In this document: positions 17,197-26,265 of the stretch, one piece after another
How the letters are laid out: each line of letters begins with the position of its first letter
How positions within the stretch are numbered: the first letter of the stretch is position 1
DNA from: Demequina gelatinilytica
Lineage (GTDB): Bacteria; Actinomycetota; Actinomycetes; Actinomycetales; Demequinaceae
Direction: 5' to 3'
Assembly (NCBI RefSeq): GCF_000971115.1
Contig: NZ_BBLV01000003.1
Coordinates: 1-64,000, forward strand
DNA: 64,000 bases
The notes under the pieces: generated by a model
Seen by the model: only the letters and a program-made list of their open reading frames with translations
Databases searched by the model: none
What the model was told of the DNA's origin: nothing
Position numbers and translations under genes: made by a program

Positions 17197-17212
17197 ATGT
17201 AACCGCTTACAT
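17197..17212. promoter_or_regulatory. LacI-type operator upstream of the alpha-glucosidase
   Basis: ATGTAA-CCGC-TTACAT is a 16-base inverted repeat with perfect 6-bp arms. It is nearly the classic LacI/GalR half-site arrangement TGTAAnCGnTTACA with a central CG. It lies 57 bases upstream of the alpha-glucosidase start. The LacI regulator encoded two kilobases downstream in the same cluster is the obvious candidate to bind it. Confidence 0.8.
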
Positions 17213-17269
17213 TGGTCGGCATCGTCGCCGCGGAGCACCGCGCGGCAACCGACCCTCCGAGAGGACACC

Positions 17270-18955
17270 GTGGCCCACACCGTCGCAGCCCAGGACATCG
17301 CCACCGCGGACGCCGCCGCCCACGACTGGTGGCGCTCATCCGTGATCTACCAGATCTACCCCCGCTCGTTCGCCGACTCGTCCGGCACCGGGGTAGGCGA
17401 CCTCCGGGGCATCACCGCGCGCCTCGAGTCGCTCGCGGACCTGGGCGTCGACGCGATCTGGCTGTCGCCCTTCTACCGCTCCCCGCAGAAGGACGCCGGC
17501 TACGACGTGTCCGACTTCCGCGACGTGGACCCGCTGTTCGGCACGCTCGACGACTTCGACGCGATGGTGGCGCGCGCCCACGAGCTGGGCCTGCGCGTCA
17601 TCGCCGACATCGTGCCCAACCACTCGAGCGACCAGCACCCGTGGTTCCAGGCCGCGCTCGCGGCGGGCCCGGGCTCCAAGGAGCGCGAGCGCTACATCTT
17701 CCGCGACGGGAAGGGCGAGCACGGCGAGCTCCCGCCGAACAACTGGGAGTCCGTGTTCGGCGGCCCCATGTGGACCCGCGTGACCGAGCCCGACGGCACA
17801 CCCGGCCAGTGGTACCTGCACATCTTCGACACGTCGCAGCCCGACTTCGACTGGGAGCTCGAGGAGGTCCGCGAGGAGTTCGACGGCGTGCTGCGCTTCT
17901 GGCTCGACCGCGGCGTCGACGGCTTCCGCGTGGACGTGGCGCACGGGCTCATCAAGGCCGACGGCCTGCCCGACTTCGTGCAGGACGACGAGGAGGCGTC
18001 GATGGGTGGCGGCGCCGCCACGCAGTCGCCGTACTGGGCGCAGGACCGGGTCCACGAGATCTGGCGCCGGTGGCGCAAGGTCACCGACGAGTACGAGGGC
18101 CAGCGCATCCTCGCGGCCGAGGCCTGGGTGTACCCGCTCGAGTTCATGGCCAACTGGGTGCGTCCCGACGAGATGCACCAGACCTTCAACTTCGGCTACA
18201 TGGAGACCCACTGGGACGCCGCGGACCTCCGTGCCGTGATCGACGACTCGATCACGACCTTCGGCGCCGTAGGCGCTCCGAGCACCTGGGTGCTCTCCAA
18301 CCACGACATGATCCGCCATGCCACGCGCCTCGCGCTGGGCAAGGACACCCCGCAGGGACACGGCGTCGGCCCCGCGAGCCCGGGCCTCCCCGATGTCGAG
18401 GAGGGCATCCGCCGCGCCCGCGCCGCCTCGCTGTTCATGCTCTCCCTCCCCGGTGGCGCGTACCTCTACCAGGGCGAGGAGCTCGGGCTTCCCGAGGCGA
18501 TCGACATCCCGGACGAGGCGCGCCAGGACCCCACGTGGCACCGCACCGAGGGCGAGCGCTACGGTCGCGACGGCTGCCGCGTGCCGCTCCCCTGGGAGGC
18601 CGATGCGCCGGCCTACGGCTTCTCCCCCACGGGCGACGCCTGGCTCCCCCAGCCCGCGGTCTACGGCACGCTCGCGCGGGACGCGCAGTCCGGCGTGGAG
18701 GGCTCGACGCTCGAGATGTACCGCGCCGCGCTGCGCCTGCGCCGCGAGCACCGCATCGGTGTCGGCTCCGGTGACGTCGCCTGGGAGGACTCGCCCGAGG
18801 GCGTGCTCATCCATCGGGTGGGCGACATCCGCGTGATCGCGAACGTCAGCGGCGCGCCTGTCCCGGTGGAAGGCGACGTGCTCGTGACGTCCCACGCGCT
18901 CGAGGACGGCGCGCTGCCGGCCGACGCGACGGTCTGGGTGCGCGTGCGCGGGTAG
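17270..18955 (+). CDS. Alpha-glucosidase, GH13 family (oligo-1,6-glucosidase type)
   Basis: A 561-residue cytoplasmic glycoside hydrolase that removes glucose from short alpha-glucosides. The four GH13 regions are visible: DIVPNHSSDQ (113-122), GFRVDVAHG with the Asp nucleophile near 222, ILAAEAWV with the Glu acid/base near 283, and VLSNHDMIRH near 343. The opening WWRSSVIYQIYPRSFADSSG is typical of this subfamily. It starts at GTG after GAGAGGAC; no signal peptide is present. It is the first gene of a cluster with a LacI regulator and a PfkB kinase, separated from lacI by a hairpin. Exact linkage specificity is unknown. Confidence 0.93.
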   Translation: MAHTVAAQDIATADAAAHDWWRSSVIYQIYPRSFADSSGTGVGDLRGITARLESLADLGVDAIWLSPFYRSPQKDAGYDVSDFRDVDPLFGTLDDFDAMVARAHELGLRVIADIVPNHSSDQHPWFQAALAAGPGSKERERYIFRDGKGEHGELPPNNWESVFGGPMWTRVTEPDGTPGQWYLHIFDTSQPDFDWELEEVREEFDGVLRFWLDRGVDGFRVDVAHGLIKADGLPDFVQDDEEASMGGGAATQSPYWAQDRVHEIWRRWRKVTDEYEGQRILAAEAWVYPLEFMANWVRPDEMHQTFNFGYMETHWDAADLRAVIDDSITTFGAVGAPSTWVLSNHDMIRHATRLALGKDTPQGHGVGPASPGLPDVEEGIRRARAASLFMLSLPGGAYLYQGEELGLPEAIDIPDEARQDPTWHRTEGERYGRDGCRVPLPWEADAPAYGFSPTGDAWLPQPAVYGTLARDAQSGVEGSTLEMYRAALRLRREHRIGVGSGDVAWEDSPEGVLIHRVGDIRVIANVSGAPVPVEGDVLVTSHALEDGALPADATVWVRVRG

Positions 18956-18969
18956 GATTCCCGCAGGTA

Positions 18970-19002
18970 CGGACCGCCGTCCCAGCAAGGGGCGCCGGTC
19001 CG
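18970..19002. terminator. Hairpin between alpha-glucosidase and lacI
   Basis: Arms 18970-18983 and 18989-19002 form a 14-bp stem with one mismatch and one G-T pair, loop AGCAA. It starts 15 bases after the alpha-glucosidase stop and ends shortly before the lacI Shine-Dalgarno. It could partly terminate transcription so that enzyme mRNA exceeds regulator mRNA. Confidence 0.65.
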
Positions 19003-19020
19003 CGACGGAAGGAGCCGACG

Positions 19021-20058
19021 GTGGCGACGATCCAGGGTGTCGCCGAGCGCGCCGGCGTGTCCACCGCGACCGTCTCCCGCGCGCTCGCCGGCAAGTCGAC
19101 CGTCTCGGAGTCCACGCGCAAGAAGGTCGAGGCCGCCGCCCGCGAGCTCGGCTACGTGGCCTCCGCCACCGCATCGTCCCTCGCCTCGGGCCGCACGCGG
19201 AACGTCGGCTTCGTGCTGCCCGTCCTGGGCAGCTGGTACTACGGCAGCGTGCTCAAGGGAGCGAACCGCGCGCTCGCGGACGCGGGCTACGACATCACGC
19301 TCTACCACCTCGAGGACACGGACCGTCATCCGGAGCGGCGCAAGCGACTGTTCGCGGAGTTCCTCCAGCGCAAGCGCGTCGACGCCTTCATCGCGGTCTC
19401 CGTCGAGCTCACCGGTGACGAGCTCGCCCGCATCCACGACCTCCGCAAGCCGATGGTCGGCGTCGGCGGACCGCTCGCGGGCGTCACCACGCTCAGCCTG
19501 GACGACCGCGCGGTCGCGCACCTCGCGACCTCCCACCTCACCTCCCTAGGCCACCGTCGCATCGGCTTCATCGGCGGCGAGGAGCGCACCAACCTCGACT
19601 TCGCCCTCCCGCTCCACCGTCGCGAGGGCTACGAGGCGGCGTTGACCGACGCAGGGATCGCGCTCGACGCGCACCTGCGCTCGGTGGGCGACTTCACCAT
19701 CCAAGGCGGGTACGAGGCCGCCAAGCAGCTGCTGGGGGACCCGCGCGTGCGCCCCTCCGCGCTCTTCGCCGCCTCCGATGAGATGGCCATCGGCGCCATC
19801 CTCGCCGCACGCGACCTCGGGCTGCGCGTGCCCGAGGAGCTGTCCGTCATCGGGATCGACGGGCACGAGCTCGGGGAGTTCTTCGAGCTCACCACCGTGG
19901 ACCAGCACCCCGTCGAGCAGGGCCGCCTGGCCGCCGAGGCGCTGCTCGCGGAGCTCCGGCCCGATGCCGCGACGGCCACGCACGTCGCCGTCTCGCTCCC
20001 CTACGAGCTCAAGGTGCGGCGCTCGACCGCCGTGCCGCAGGCAGGCGCGCGTGACTGA
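19021..20058 (+). CDS. LacI-family transcriptional regulator
   Basis: A 345-residue repressor. The N-terminal helix-turn-helix and hinge are textbook (TIQGVAERAGVSTATVSRAL, then a hinge helix ending SLASGRTR). The rest is a periplasmic-binding-protein-like sugar domain ending in the dimer segment. It starts at GTG with GGAAGGAG upstream. It overlaps the kinase gene by eight bases. It probably binds the ATGTAA-CCGC-TTACAT operator and responds to a sugar; which one cannot be read. Confidence 0.93.
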   Translation: MATIQGVAERAGVSTATVSRALAGKSTVSESTRKKVEAAARELGYVASATASSLASGRTRNVGFVLPVLGSWYYGSVLKGANRALADAGYDITLYHLEDTDRHPERRKRLFAEFLQRKRVDAFIAVSVELTGDELARIHDLRKPMVGVGGPLAGVTTLSLDDRAVAHLATSHLTSLGHRRIGFIGGEERTNLDFALPLHRREGYEAALTDAGIALDAHLRSVGDFTIQGGYEAAKQLLGDPRVRPSALFAASDEMAIGAILAARDLGLRVPEELSVIGIDGHELGEFFELTTVDQHPVEQGRLAAEALLAELRPDAATATHVAVSLPYELKVRRSTAVPQAGARD

Positions 20059-20938
20059 GCCCGAGGTGCTCGTCGTGGGACCCACGAGCGAGAACCTCAT
20101 CGTCGCGCTCGACAGGCTTCCGCGCCCCGAGCCGCACACCGTGTTCGCGCAGGCATCGACCACGGCGCTCGGCGGGACCTCCGCGGGCAAGGCGCTCCAC
20201 CTGGTCGACCAGGGCGTGGCGGCCCGTCTGCTCACCACGCAGGGGGACGACGCGACGGGAGAGTCGCTCATCGCGGCGCTTCGGACCTCCGGGGTCGAGG
20301 TGAGCGCCGTGCGCACCACCGGTCCCAGCGAGCGCCACCTCAACCTCATGTCCGCGCGCGGCGAGCGGGTCTCGATCTACCTGCAGGCCGCCGCCGAGAT
20401 CGAGGAGGAGGAGCTGCGCCGCGCACGGGCGACCGCGCGTGAGGCCCTGGTCCACGCGCGCGCCGTCTTCCTGGACCTGGCCGAGCTGTCCCGCGCGCTC
20501 ATCCCCGAGGTGACCGCGCTCGCACGCGAGGTCTGGGTGGATGTCCACGACTACGACGGAGCCGAGGCCTTCCACAGGCCGTTCATCGAGGCCGCGGACG
20601 TGATCCTCATGAACGGCGACCGCATGGACAGCCCGTCGGTGTACCTCCGCTCGCTCGTCGAGGACGGCAAGCGCCTCGCGGTGTGCACGCTCGGCGCGCG
20701 AGGCGCCATCGCCGTCGGCTCCGACGGATCCTTCGCACGCGTCGAGGCACCCACGGTCGACGTGGTGGACCCCAACGGTGCGGGCGACGCCTTCGCGGCG
20801 GGCGTGATGTCCCACGCGCTGCGCGTGGGCGGTGCCGGCTACCTCACGGGCGACGCCCTGTGGGAGGCCCTCGAGGCGGGGTCCGCGCAGGCCGCACGGG
20901 CGCTCTCGACGCGCCGGCTGTCGCCCCTGCTGGACTGA
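20051..20938 (+). CDS. PfkB-family carbohydrate kinase
   Basis: A 295-residue ribokinase-fold sugar kinase. The N-terminal glycine pair is in LGGTSAGKALHL (near residue 38). The C-terminal PfkB signature DPNGAGDAFAAG with its catalytic Asp is near residue 240. It starts at GTG 20051, inside the last codons of lacI. The cluster suggests phosphorylation of a sugar released by the alpha-glucosidase, for example fructose if the substrate is sucrose-like, but this is inference. No transporter gene is present in the cluster. Confidence 0.88.
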   Translation: MTEPEVLVVGPTSENLIVALDRLPRPEPHTVFAQASTTALGGTSAGKALHLVDQGVAARLLTTQGDDATGESLIAALRTSGVEVSAVRTTGPSERHLNLMSARGERVSIYLQAAAEIEEEELRRARATAREALVHARAVFLDLAELSRALIPEVTALAREVWVDVHDYDGAEAFHRPFIEAADVILMNGDRMDSPSVYLRSLVEDGKRLAVCTLGARGAIAVGSDGSFARVEAPTVDVVDPNGAGDAFAAGVMSHALRVGGAGYLTGDALWEALEAGSAQAARALSTRRLSPLLD

Positions 20939-20971
20939 TCGCGCCGGCGCGACGAGCGTCGACGCCGCCGT

Positions 20972-21847
20972 TCAGGCCCGACGGCGCCCCAGGACGAGCG
21001 CTCCCGCAAGCGCGGCGACGCCGACGGCGAGGCCGATGAGCGCCACCACGCCGAGCCGCGACGCGAGCGCGTCCACGCCCTCCTCGGTGACGATGCGCAG
21101 CAGGGCCTCCCCCGCCGCGCCGTCCTGACCGCCGGGCAGCGCTCGCGCGATCCCCTCGACACCGCACCACGTGAGCACCAGCCAGAGCCCGCCCGCGACG
21201 GCGCCGACCGCGAGGCCCGCCTTCGCGAGGAACCACCGTGTCCGGTGCGTCGCCACCAGCCCGAGCACGATGCACGCGATGCCGGCCCACAGCCCCCACC
21301 GCTGCGCGAGCTCCGCGTAGCCGTAGCCGGTACGCACGCGCTCGAACGCGTCCGCGCCCAGCACGCGCACGGGCACGGGCTCGAGCACCAGGTCGGGCAC
21401 CCGCGTGCCGACCCCGGGGACGTCGTCGATGCGCGCGTTGACGTACCCCGATGCGTCGATGTCGATGAGCAGGGGCGCGGGCGCACGATCCTCGGCTGTC
21501 ACCTCCGCCGCGAACTGGGCGTGCGCCGCATCGATCTGGTCCAGCACCGCGTCACGGAAGTCCTCGGACCGCGCCGCGCCCTCGATCGCGTTCCTCACCG
21601 CCGTATCGAGGCCCAGGCGCTCGAGGTCCACGCCCGCCTCCGCGATCGCGTCGAGCGCGCCGTCCGCCATGGCGTCGGCCGCGGCGTCGACGATCGCGTC
21701 GCTCGCGAGCGCGCGCTCCGCGATGCCATGCACCGCGGTGCCGTCCTCGACCGTCCGCACCAGGACGCCGCCCACGGCCCACGATGCGATGAGCGAGGCA
21801 CCGAGCAGGATGAGGATCGCCGAGGCGACGGTCCGGAGCGCCCTCAC
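20972..21847 (-). CDS. Four-helix membrane protein of unknown function, coupled to glnE
   Basis: A 291-residue protein. One N-terminal helix (ASAILILLGASLIASWAVGG) is followed by an Ala/Asp-rich extracytoplasmic region of about 170 residues and three C-terminal helices ending ALVLGRRRA. It starts at GTG 21847, overlapping the glnE stop by four bases. No characterised domain is recognised. Its end is convergent with the PfkB kinase; the 33-base gap starts with the palindrome TCGCGCCGGCGCGA (20939-20952). Confidence 0.75.
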   Translation of the reverse strand: MRALRTVASAILILLGASLIASWAVGGVLVRTVEDGTAVHGIAERALASDAIVDAAADAMADGALDAIAEAGVDLERLGLDTAVRNAIEGAARSEDFRDAVLDQIDAAHAQFAAEVTAEDRAPAPLLIDIDASGYVNARIDDVPGVGTRVPDLVLEPVPVRVLGADAFERVRTGYGYAELAQRWGLWAGIACIVLGLVATHRTRWFLAKAGLAVGAVAGGLWLVLTWCGVEGIARALPGGQDGAAGEALLRIVTEEGVDALASRLGVVALIGLAVGVAALAGALVLGRRRA

Positions 21848-24846
21848 CGCGAGTCCTCGTCCCAGCCGAAGAACAGGCGCTCGGTCACCGCGCGGGCGCG
21901 TCGCGAGTTGCGCGAGTAGCGCTCGTCGAGCTCGGAGCCGGTCAGCGACGTGCCGAGGATCTCCGCGAGGAAGCCGAGCTCCTTGAGGTCGGGCGGGAGC
22001 ACGTCCGTGTCGCGGGCGTTGCCGCGGAGCGCGAGCGCGCCCCGCAGGTCGGTCGCGAGCACCCAGGCGGAGCGCAGCTGCGTCGCGTCGGGGCGCGCGA
22101 TGAGGTCGAGCCGCGCTGCCGCCTCGAGCGCGTCGAGCGTCACGGTGGTGCGCAGCTCGCGGTGCACATGCCCGTGGCGCAGCTGCGTGAGCTGGACCAC
22201 CCACTCGACGTCGGACAGCCCGCCGGGGCCCAGCTTGAGATGACGTCGCGGGTCGATGCCGCGCGGCAGCCGCTCGGCCTCCATGCGCGCCTTGAGGAGG
22301 CGCATCTGCTTGAGCGCGCTCGACGGCAGCTCCTGCGGGTAGCGCACGCGGTCGATCATGCGCAGGAAGTCCTCCCGCAGCCCCGCATCCCCCGCGCACG
22401 GACGCGCGCGCAGGAGCGCCTGCGCCTCCCAGGGGTCCGACCACCGTCCGTAGTACTCGGTGCACGAGCCCAGCGACCGGGCGAGCGGTCCGTTGCGCCC
22501 CTCGGGGCGCAGGTCCGCATCGATCGCGAGCGGCGGCTGAGGCCCTACCTTCTGCAGCAGCGTGCGGATCTCCTGCGCGAGCTGCACCGCGATCGCCTGG
22601 CCGTCGGGGCCGTCCCCGTCCCACACGAACTGCACGTCCGCGTCGGACGCGTAGCCCATCTCGAGCCCGCCGTAGCGGCCCATCGCGATCACGGCGAAAC
22701 GGATCGGGAGCTCGTCGAGCCCGCGCGCCTGCGCGACGGTGGCCCGCGCGATGCGCAGCGCCCCCTCGATGAGCATGTCCGCGCTGTGCGACACGGCGAG
22801 CGCCGCCGCGGACGAGTTGATCATGCCGAGCACGTCGGCGGCGGCCACGCGGGACAGCTCGCGTCGGCGCAGGCCTCGCAAGGCGGTGATCGCCTGATCG
22901 CGGTCGTTGGACCGCCTCAGCACCGCATCGGCCTCGCCCCACAGGCGCGCGTAGTCGCGAGGCACCAGGTCCTCGTCGCGATCGAGCCACGTCACCGCCT
23001 CGCCGCCGGACGCGAGCAGCGCGCGCGCCACGTACTGCGAGGTCGACAGGAGCCTTGCCAACCGCTCGGCCGCGGTGCCCGAGTCGCGCAGCAGCTTGAG
23101 GTACCACTGGGTGCCCGACAGCTGCTCCGAGAGCTGCCGGAACGCGAGCAGGCCCGCGTCGGGATCGGCGCCCTGCGCGAACCACCCGATGAGCGCGGGC
23201 ATGAGCTGCCGCTGGATCGCCTTGGTGCGCGACACGCCCTCGGTGAGCGCCTGGATGTGGCGGTACGCCCCCGCCGGGTCGACGAAGCCGATCGCCGCGA
23301 GCCGCGCCTTGGCCGCGGCATCGTCGAGCCGCGCCTCGTCGGCGCTGAGCCGCGCGACCACCGGGAGGATGGGCCGGTAGAACATCTCGAGGTGCATGGC
23401 ACGGACGTCGCGGCGGATGTCCGTCCATACCTCGTCCATGTACTCGACGGTCGCGAAGCCGCTGGCGCGCGCGAGGATCCTGCGGTCGTGCGCGTTGTCG
23501 GGCATGAGGTGCGTGCGCGTGAGCTTGCGCAGCTGGAGGCGGTGCTCCCACACCCGCAGCTGGCGGTACGAGCGGTCCATGGCCGCCGCCTGCGGACGTC
23601 CCACATAGCCGCCGGCCCGGAGCCGCGCGAGGGCGTCGAGCGTGCCGCGCACCCGGAGCGACTCGTCAGCACGGCCGTGCACCAGCTGGAGCAGCTGGAT
23701 GGTGAACTCGACGTCGCGCAGTCCGCCAGGCCCCAGCTTGATCTGCCGGTCCGCCTCCGCGGCGGGCACGTGCTGCTCGACACGGCGGCGCATCGCCTGC
23801 GCGGCCTCCACGAAGCCCTCGCGCTCGACGGCGCTCCACACCATCGGGTGGAGCCTCTCGACGTACTGCTCCCCCACCTCGGGATCGCCGGCCACGGGCC
23901 GTGCCTTGAGCAGCGCCTGGAACTCCCACCCCTGGGCCCAGCGCTCGTAGTACGCGACGTGCGACGCGAGGTTGCGCACCAGCGGACCGTCGCGGCCCTC
24001 GGGCCGCAGGTTGGGGTCCACCTCCCACAGCGCGGGCTCGACCCCCATGCCGCCGCACGCCTTCGCGGTCGCGACGGCGAGCCGCGTCGCGACCTGCAGC
24101 GAGCGCGCATCCTCGACGCCCTCGGCCGGCTCCGCGACGTAGATGACGTCCACATCGGAGACGTAGTTGAGCTCGCGAGCGCCGCACTTGCCCATCGCGA
24201 TGACCGCCAGCCGGGTCGCGGCGTGATCGGGCTCGTCGTGACGCGCGATCGCGAGGCCCGCCTCGAGCGCCGCGCCCGCGAGGTCGGCCAGCGCCGCCCC
24301 GACCGCGGGCATGATCGTCTGCGGCGTGCGCTCGAACAGGTCCGCCGCCGCGATGCGCATGAGCGCTCGGCGGTACGCGATGCGCATCGCCGCGTGACCC
24401 TCCCGGCCCCCGAGGGACGCGACCGGCGCCTCGTCCGTCGGATCCGCGCCCACCGCCTCGAGCAGCGCGGCTCGCGTGTCCACCTCGGTGAAGGGCTGGT
24501 CCGCGGGCCAGCGCTCGAAGTCCTCGAGGTGCTCCGGATGACGGATCAGGAAGTCCCCGAGCGCGGTCGAGCCGCCCAGCAGCACGCCCAGCTTCGCGCC
24601 CGCAAGGGACGATGCGAGACGCACCAGGGTGTCGAGATGGCCGTGATCGCGCGCCGACTCGGCCAGGCGGAGCAGCTGCAGCAGCCCGGTGTCGGGATCG
24701 GCCAGGTAGGATACGGCGGTCGCCGGATCGTCGAGCTCGATCCCGGTGACCTCGAGGATCTCGCGGACGAGCCCCTCGGCGCGTGCGGGGTCGTCGACGC
24801 CCGCACGCCGCAGCCGGGTGGTGAAGGAGACCTCGCGTGCGCTCAC
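21844..24846 (-). CDS. glnE: Glutamine synthetase adenylyltransferase / deadenylase
   Basis: A 1000-residue bifunctional enzyme that adds AMP to, and removes it from, glutamine synthetase in response to nitrogen state. Two nucleotidyltransferase modules are visible: one near residue 232 (LNYVSDVDVIYV) and one near 730 (MGYASDADVQFV), each followed by a DLRPEGRNGPL-type block and a KLGPGGLxDVE motif. The start GTG 24846 lies 10 bases after the glutamine synthetase stop. The order glnA-glnE is standard in actinobacteria. Confidence 0.95.
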   Translation of the reverse strand: MSAREVSFTTRLRRAGVDDPARAEGLVREILEVTGIELDDPATAVSYLADPDTGLLQLLRLAESARDHGHLDTLVRLASSLAGAKLGVLLGGSTALGDFLIRHPEHLEDFERWPADQPFTEVDTRAALLEAVGADPTDEAPVASLGGREGHAAMRIAYRRALMRIAAADLFERTPQTIMPAVGAALADLAGAALEAGLAIARHDEPDHAATRLAVIAMGKCGARELNYVSDVDVIYVAEPAEGVEDARSLQVATRLAVATAKACGGMGVEPALWEVDPNLRPEGRDGPLVRNLASHVAYYERWAQGWEFQALLKARPVAGDPEVGEQYVERLHPMVWSAVEREGFVEAAQAMRRRVEQHVPAAEADRQIKLGPGGLRDVEFTIQLLQLVHGRADESLRVRGTLDALARLRAGGYVGRPQAAAMDRSYRQLRVWEHRLQLRKLTRTHLMPDNAHDRRILARASGFATVEYMDEVWTDIRRDVRAMHLEMFYRPILPVVARLSADEARLDDAAAKARLAAIGFVDPAGAYRHIQALTEGVSRTKAIQRQLMPALIGWFAQGADPDAGLLAFRQLSEQLSGTQWYLKLLRDSGTAAERLARLLSTSQYVARALLASGGEAVTWLDRDEDLVPRDYARLWGEADAVLRRSNDRDQAITALRGLRRRELSRVAAADVLGMINSSAAALAVSHSADMLIEGALRIARATVAQARGLDELPIRFAVIAMGRYGGLEMGYASDADVQFVWDGDGPDGQAIAVQLAQEIRTLLQKVGPQPPLAIDADLRPEGRNGPLARSLGSCTEYYGRWSDPWEAQALLRARPCAGDAGLREDFLRMIDRVRYPQELPSSALKQMRLLKARMEAERLPRGIDPRRHLKLGPGGLSDVEWVVQLTQLRHGHVHRELRTTVTLDALEAAARLDLIARPDATQLRSAWVLATDLRGALALRGNARDTDVLPPDLKELGFLAEILGTSLTGSELDERYSRNSRRARAVTERLFFGWDEDSR

Positions 24847-24856
24847 GGCGCTCCGT

Positions 24857-26191
24857 TCAGAGCACCGACAGGTAGGTGTCGAGCTCGTACGGGGTGACCT
24901 GGGCGCGGTACGACTCCCACTCCGCGCGCTTGTTGCGCAGCACGAAGTCGAACACGCGCTCGCCCAGGGTCTCCGCGACCAGCTCCGACTTCTCCATCTC
25001 CGCGATCGCCTCCGCGAGCGACGTGGGCAGCGGCTCGTAGCCGAGCGCGCGGCGCTCCGCGTTCGACAGCTCCCACACGTCGTCCTCCGCACCGTCCGGC
25101 AGCTCCAGGCCCTCCTCGATGCCCTTGAGGCCCGCGGCGAGCAGCACCGAGAACGCGAGGTACGGGTTCGCGGCGGAGTCCATCGCACGGTACTCGACAC
25201 GGGCCGACTGGCTCTTGCCGGGCTTGTGCACGGGCACGCGGACCAGCGCCGAGCGGTTGTTCGATCCCCAGCACACGTACGACGGCGCCTCGGCTCCGCC
25301 CCACAGACGCTTGTACGAGTTGACGTACTGGTTGGTGATCGCGGTGATCTCGGGGGCGTGCTTGAGCAGACCCGCCATGAACTGGCGCGCGGTGAGCGAC
25401 AGCCCCAGCTCGGCTCCCGCCTCGTGGAACGCGTTGCGGTCGCCCTCGAACAGGCTCATGTGGGTGTGCATGCCCGAGCCCGGCGCCTCGAACAGCGGCT
25501 TGGGCATGAAGGAGGCGAACACGCCCTGCTCGAGCGCGACCTCCTTGATGACCGTGCGGAACGTCATGATGTTGTCGGCCGTGGTGAGGGCGTCCGCATA
25601 GCGCAGGTCGATCTCGTTCTGGCCAGGGCCGGCCTCGTGGTGGCTGAACTCGACGGAGATGCCCATGTTCTCGAGCATCGTGATCGCCTCGCGGCGGAAG
25701 TTGTGAGCCGTGCCCCGCGGCACGTTGTCGAAGTACCCGGCGCGGTCCACGGGGACCGGCTGCTGCCCGCTCTCGAACTGCTTGAACAGGTAGAACTCGA
25801 TCTCGGGGTGCGTGTAGAAGCTGAAGCCCTGATCCGAGGCCTTGTCGAGCGTGCGCTTGAGCACCTGGCGCGGATCGGACAGCGCGGGCTCGCCGTCGGG
25901 CGTGTAGATGTCGCAGAACATGCGCGCCGCGCCCTGGCGCTCGCCGCGCCACGGCAGGATCTGGAAGCTCGCCGGGTCCGGCTTTGCGATCATGTCCGCC
26001 TCGTACACGCGCGTGAGCCCCTCGACGGCCGAGCCGTCGAAGCCGATGCCCTCAGCGAAGGCGTTCTCGAGCTCCGCCGGCGCGATCGCGACCGACTTGA
26101 GGATCCCCAGGACATCCGTGAACCACAGACGGATGAACCGGATGTCGCGCTCCTCGACGCTGCGGAGCACATATTCCTGCTGCTTGTCCAT
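24857..26191 (-). CDS. Glutamine synthetase type I, short (GlnA2-like) form
   Basis: A 444-residue glutamine synthetase making glutamine from glutamate, ammonia and ATP. Core motifs are present: GFDGSAVEGL near residue 50, EIEFYLF near 130, GPGQNEIDL near 195, NQYVNSYKRL near 290, and RVEYRAMDSAANPYLAF near 325. The length is that of the GSI-alpha/GlnA2 subtype. The adenylylation-site motif NLYDLP of GlnA1 is not found; the equivalent segment reads ELSNAERRALGYEPLP. It may therefore not be the substrate of the adjacent GlnE. It is divergent from nadE. Confidence 0.92.
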   Translation of the reverse strand: MDKQQEYVLRSVEERDIRFIRLWFTDVLGILKSVAIAPAELENAFAEGIGFDGSAVEGLTRVYEADMIAKPDPASFQILPWRGERQGAARMFCDIYTPDGEPALSDPRQVLKRTLDKASDQGFSFYTHPEIEFYLFKQFESGQQPVPVDRAGYFDNVPRGTAHNFRREAITMLENMGISVEFSHHEAGPGQNEIDLRYADALTTADNIMTFRTVIKEVALEQGVFASFMPKPLFEAPGSGMHTHMSLFEGDRNAFHEAGAELGLSLTARQFMAGLLKHAPEITAITNQYVNSYKRLWGGAEAPSYVCWGSNNRSALVRVPVHKPGKSQSARVEYRAMDSAANPYLAFSVLLAAGLKGIEEGLELPDGAEDDVWELSNAERRALGYEPLPTSLAEAIAEMEKSELVAETLGERVFDFVLRNKRAEWESYRAQVTPYELDTYLSVL

Positions 26192-26253
26192 GCCGCCTAT
26201 CCTGCACCATCCATGTGTCCATCGTGTGTCCCGGCAAGGCTCGCGGCCCGCCC

Positions 26254-26259
26254 TACGCT
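26254..26259 (+). promoter_or_regulatory. -10 box TACGCT, leaderless start of nadE
   Basis: TACGCT ends six bases before the nadE ATG, with no Shine-Dalgarno between them. The 74-base glnA/nadE gap also contains a direct repeat (GTGTCC, 26215-26220 and 26225-26230). Confidence 0.5.
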
Positions 26260-26265
26260 TGACCC

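Noticed and set aside
17092..17269. FMN riboswitch upstream of ribA
   Set aside because: None of the conserved FMN aptamer segments is present; the region instead contains the LacI operator for the divergent gene.
22162..24897. A 911-codon open frame on the plus strand, opposite glnE
   Set aside because: It is the high-GC antisense shadow of glnE, with Arg/Gly/His-rich low-complexity translation and no motif. Similar shadows oppose most genes here, for example at 32-1813 and 54672-58154.
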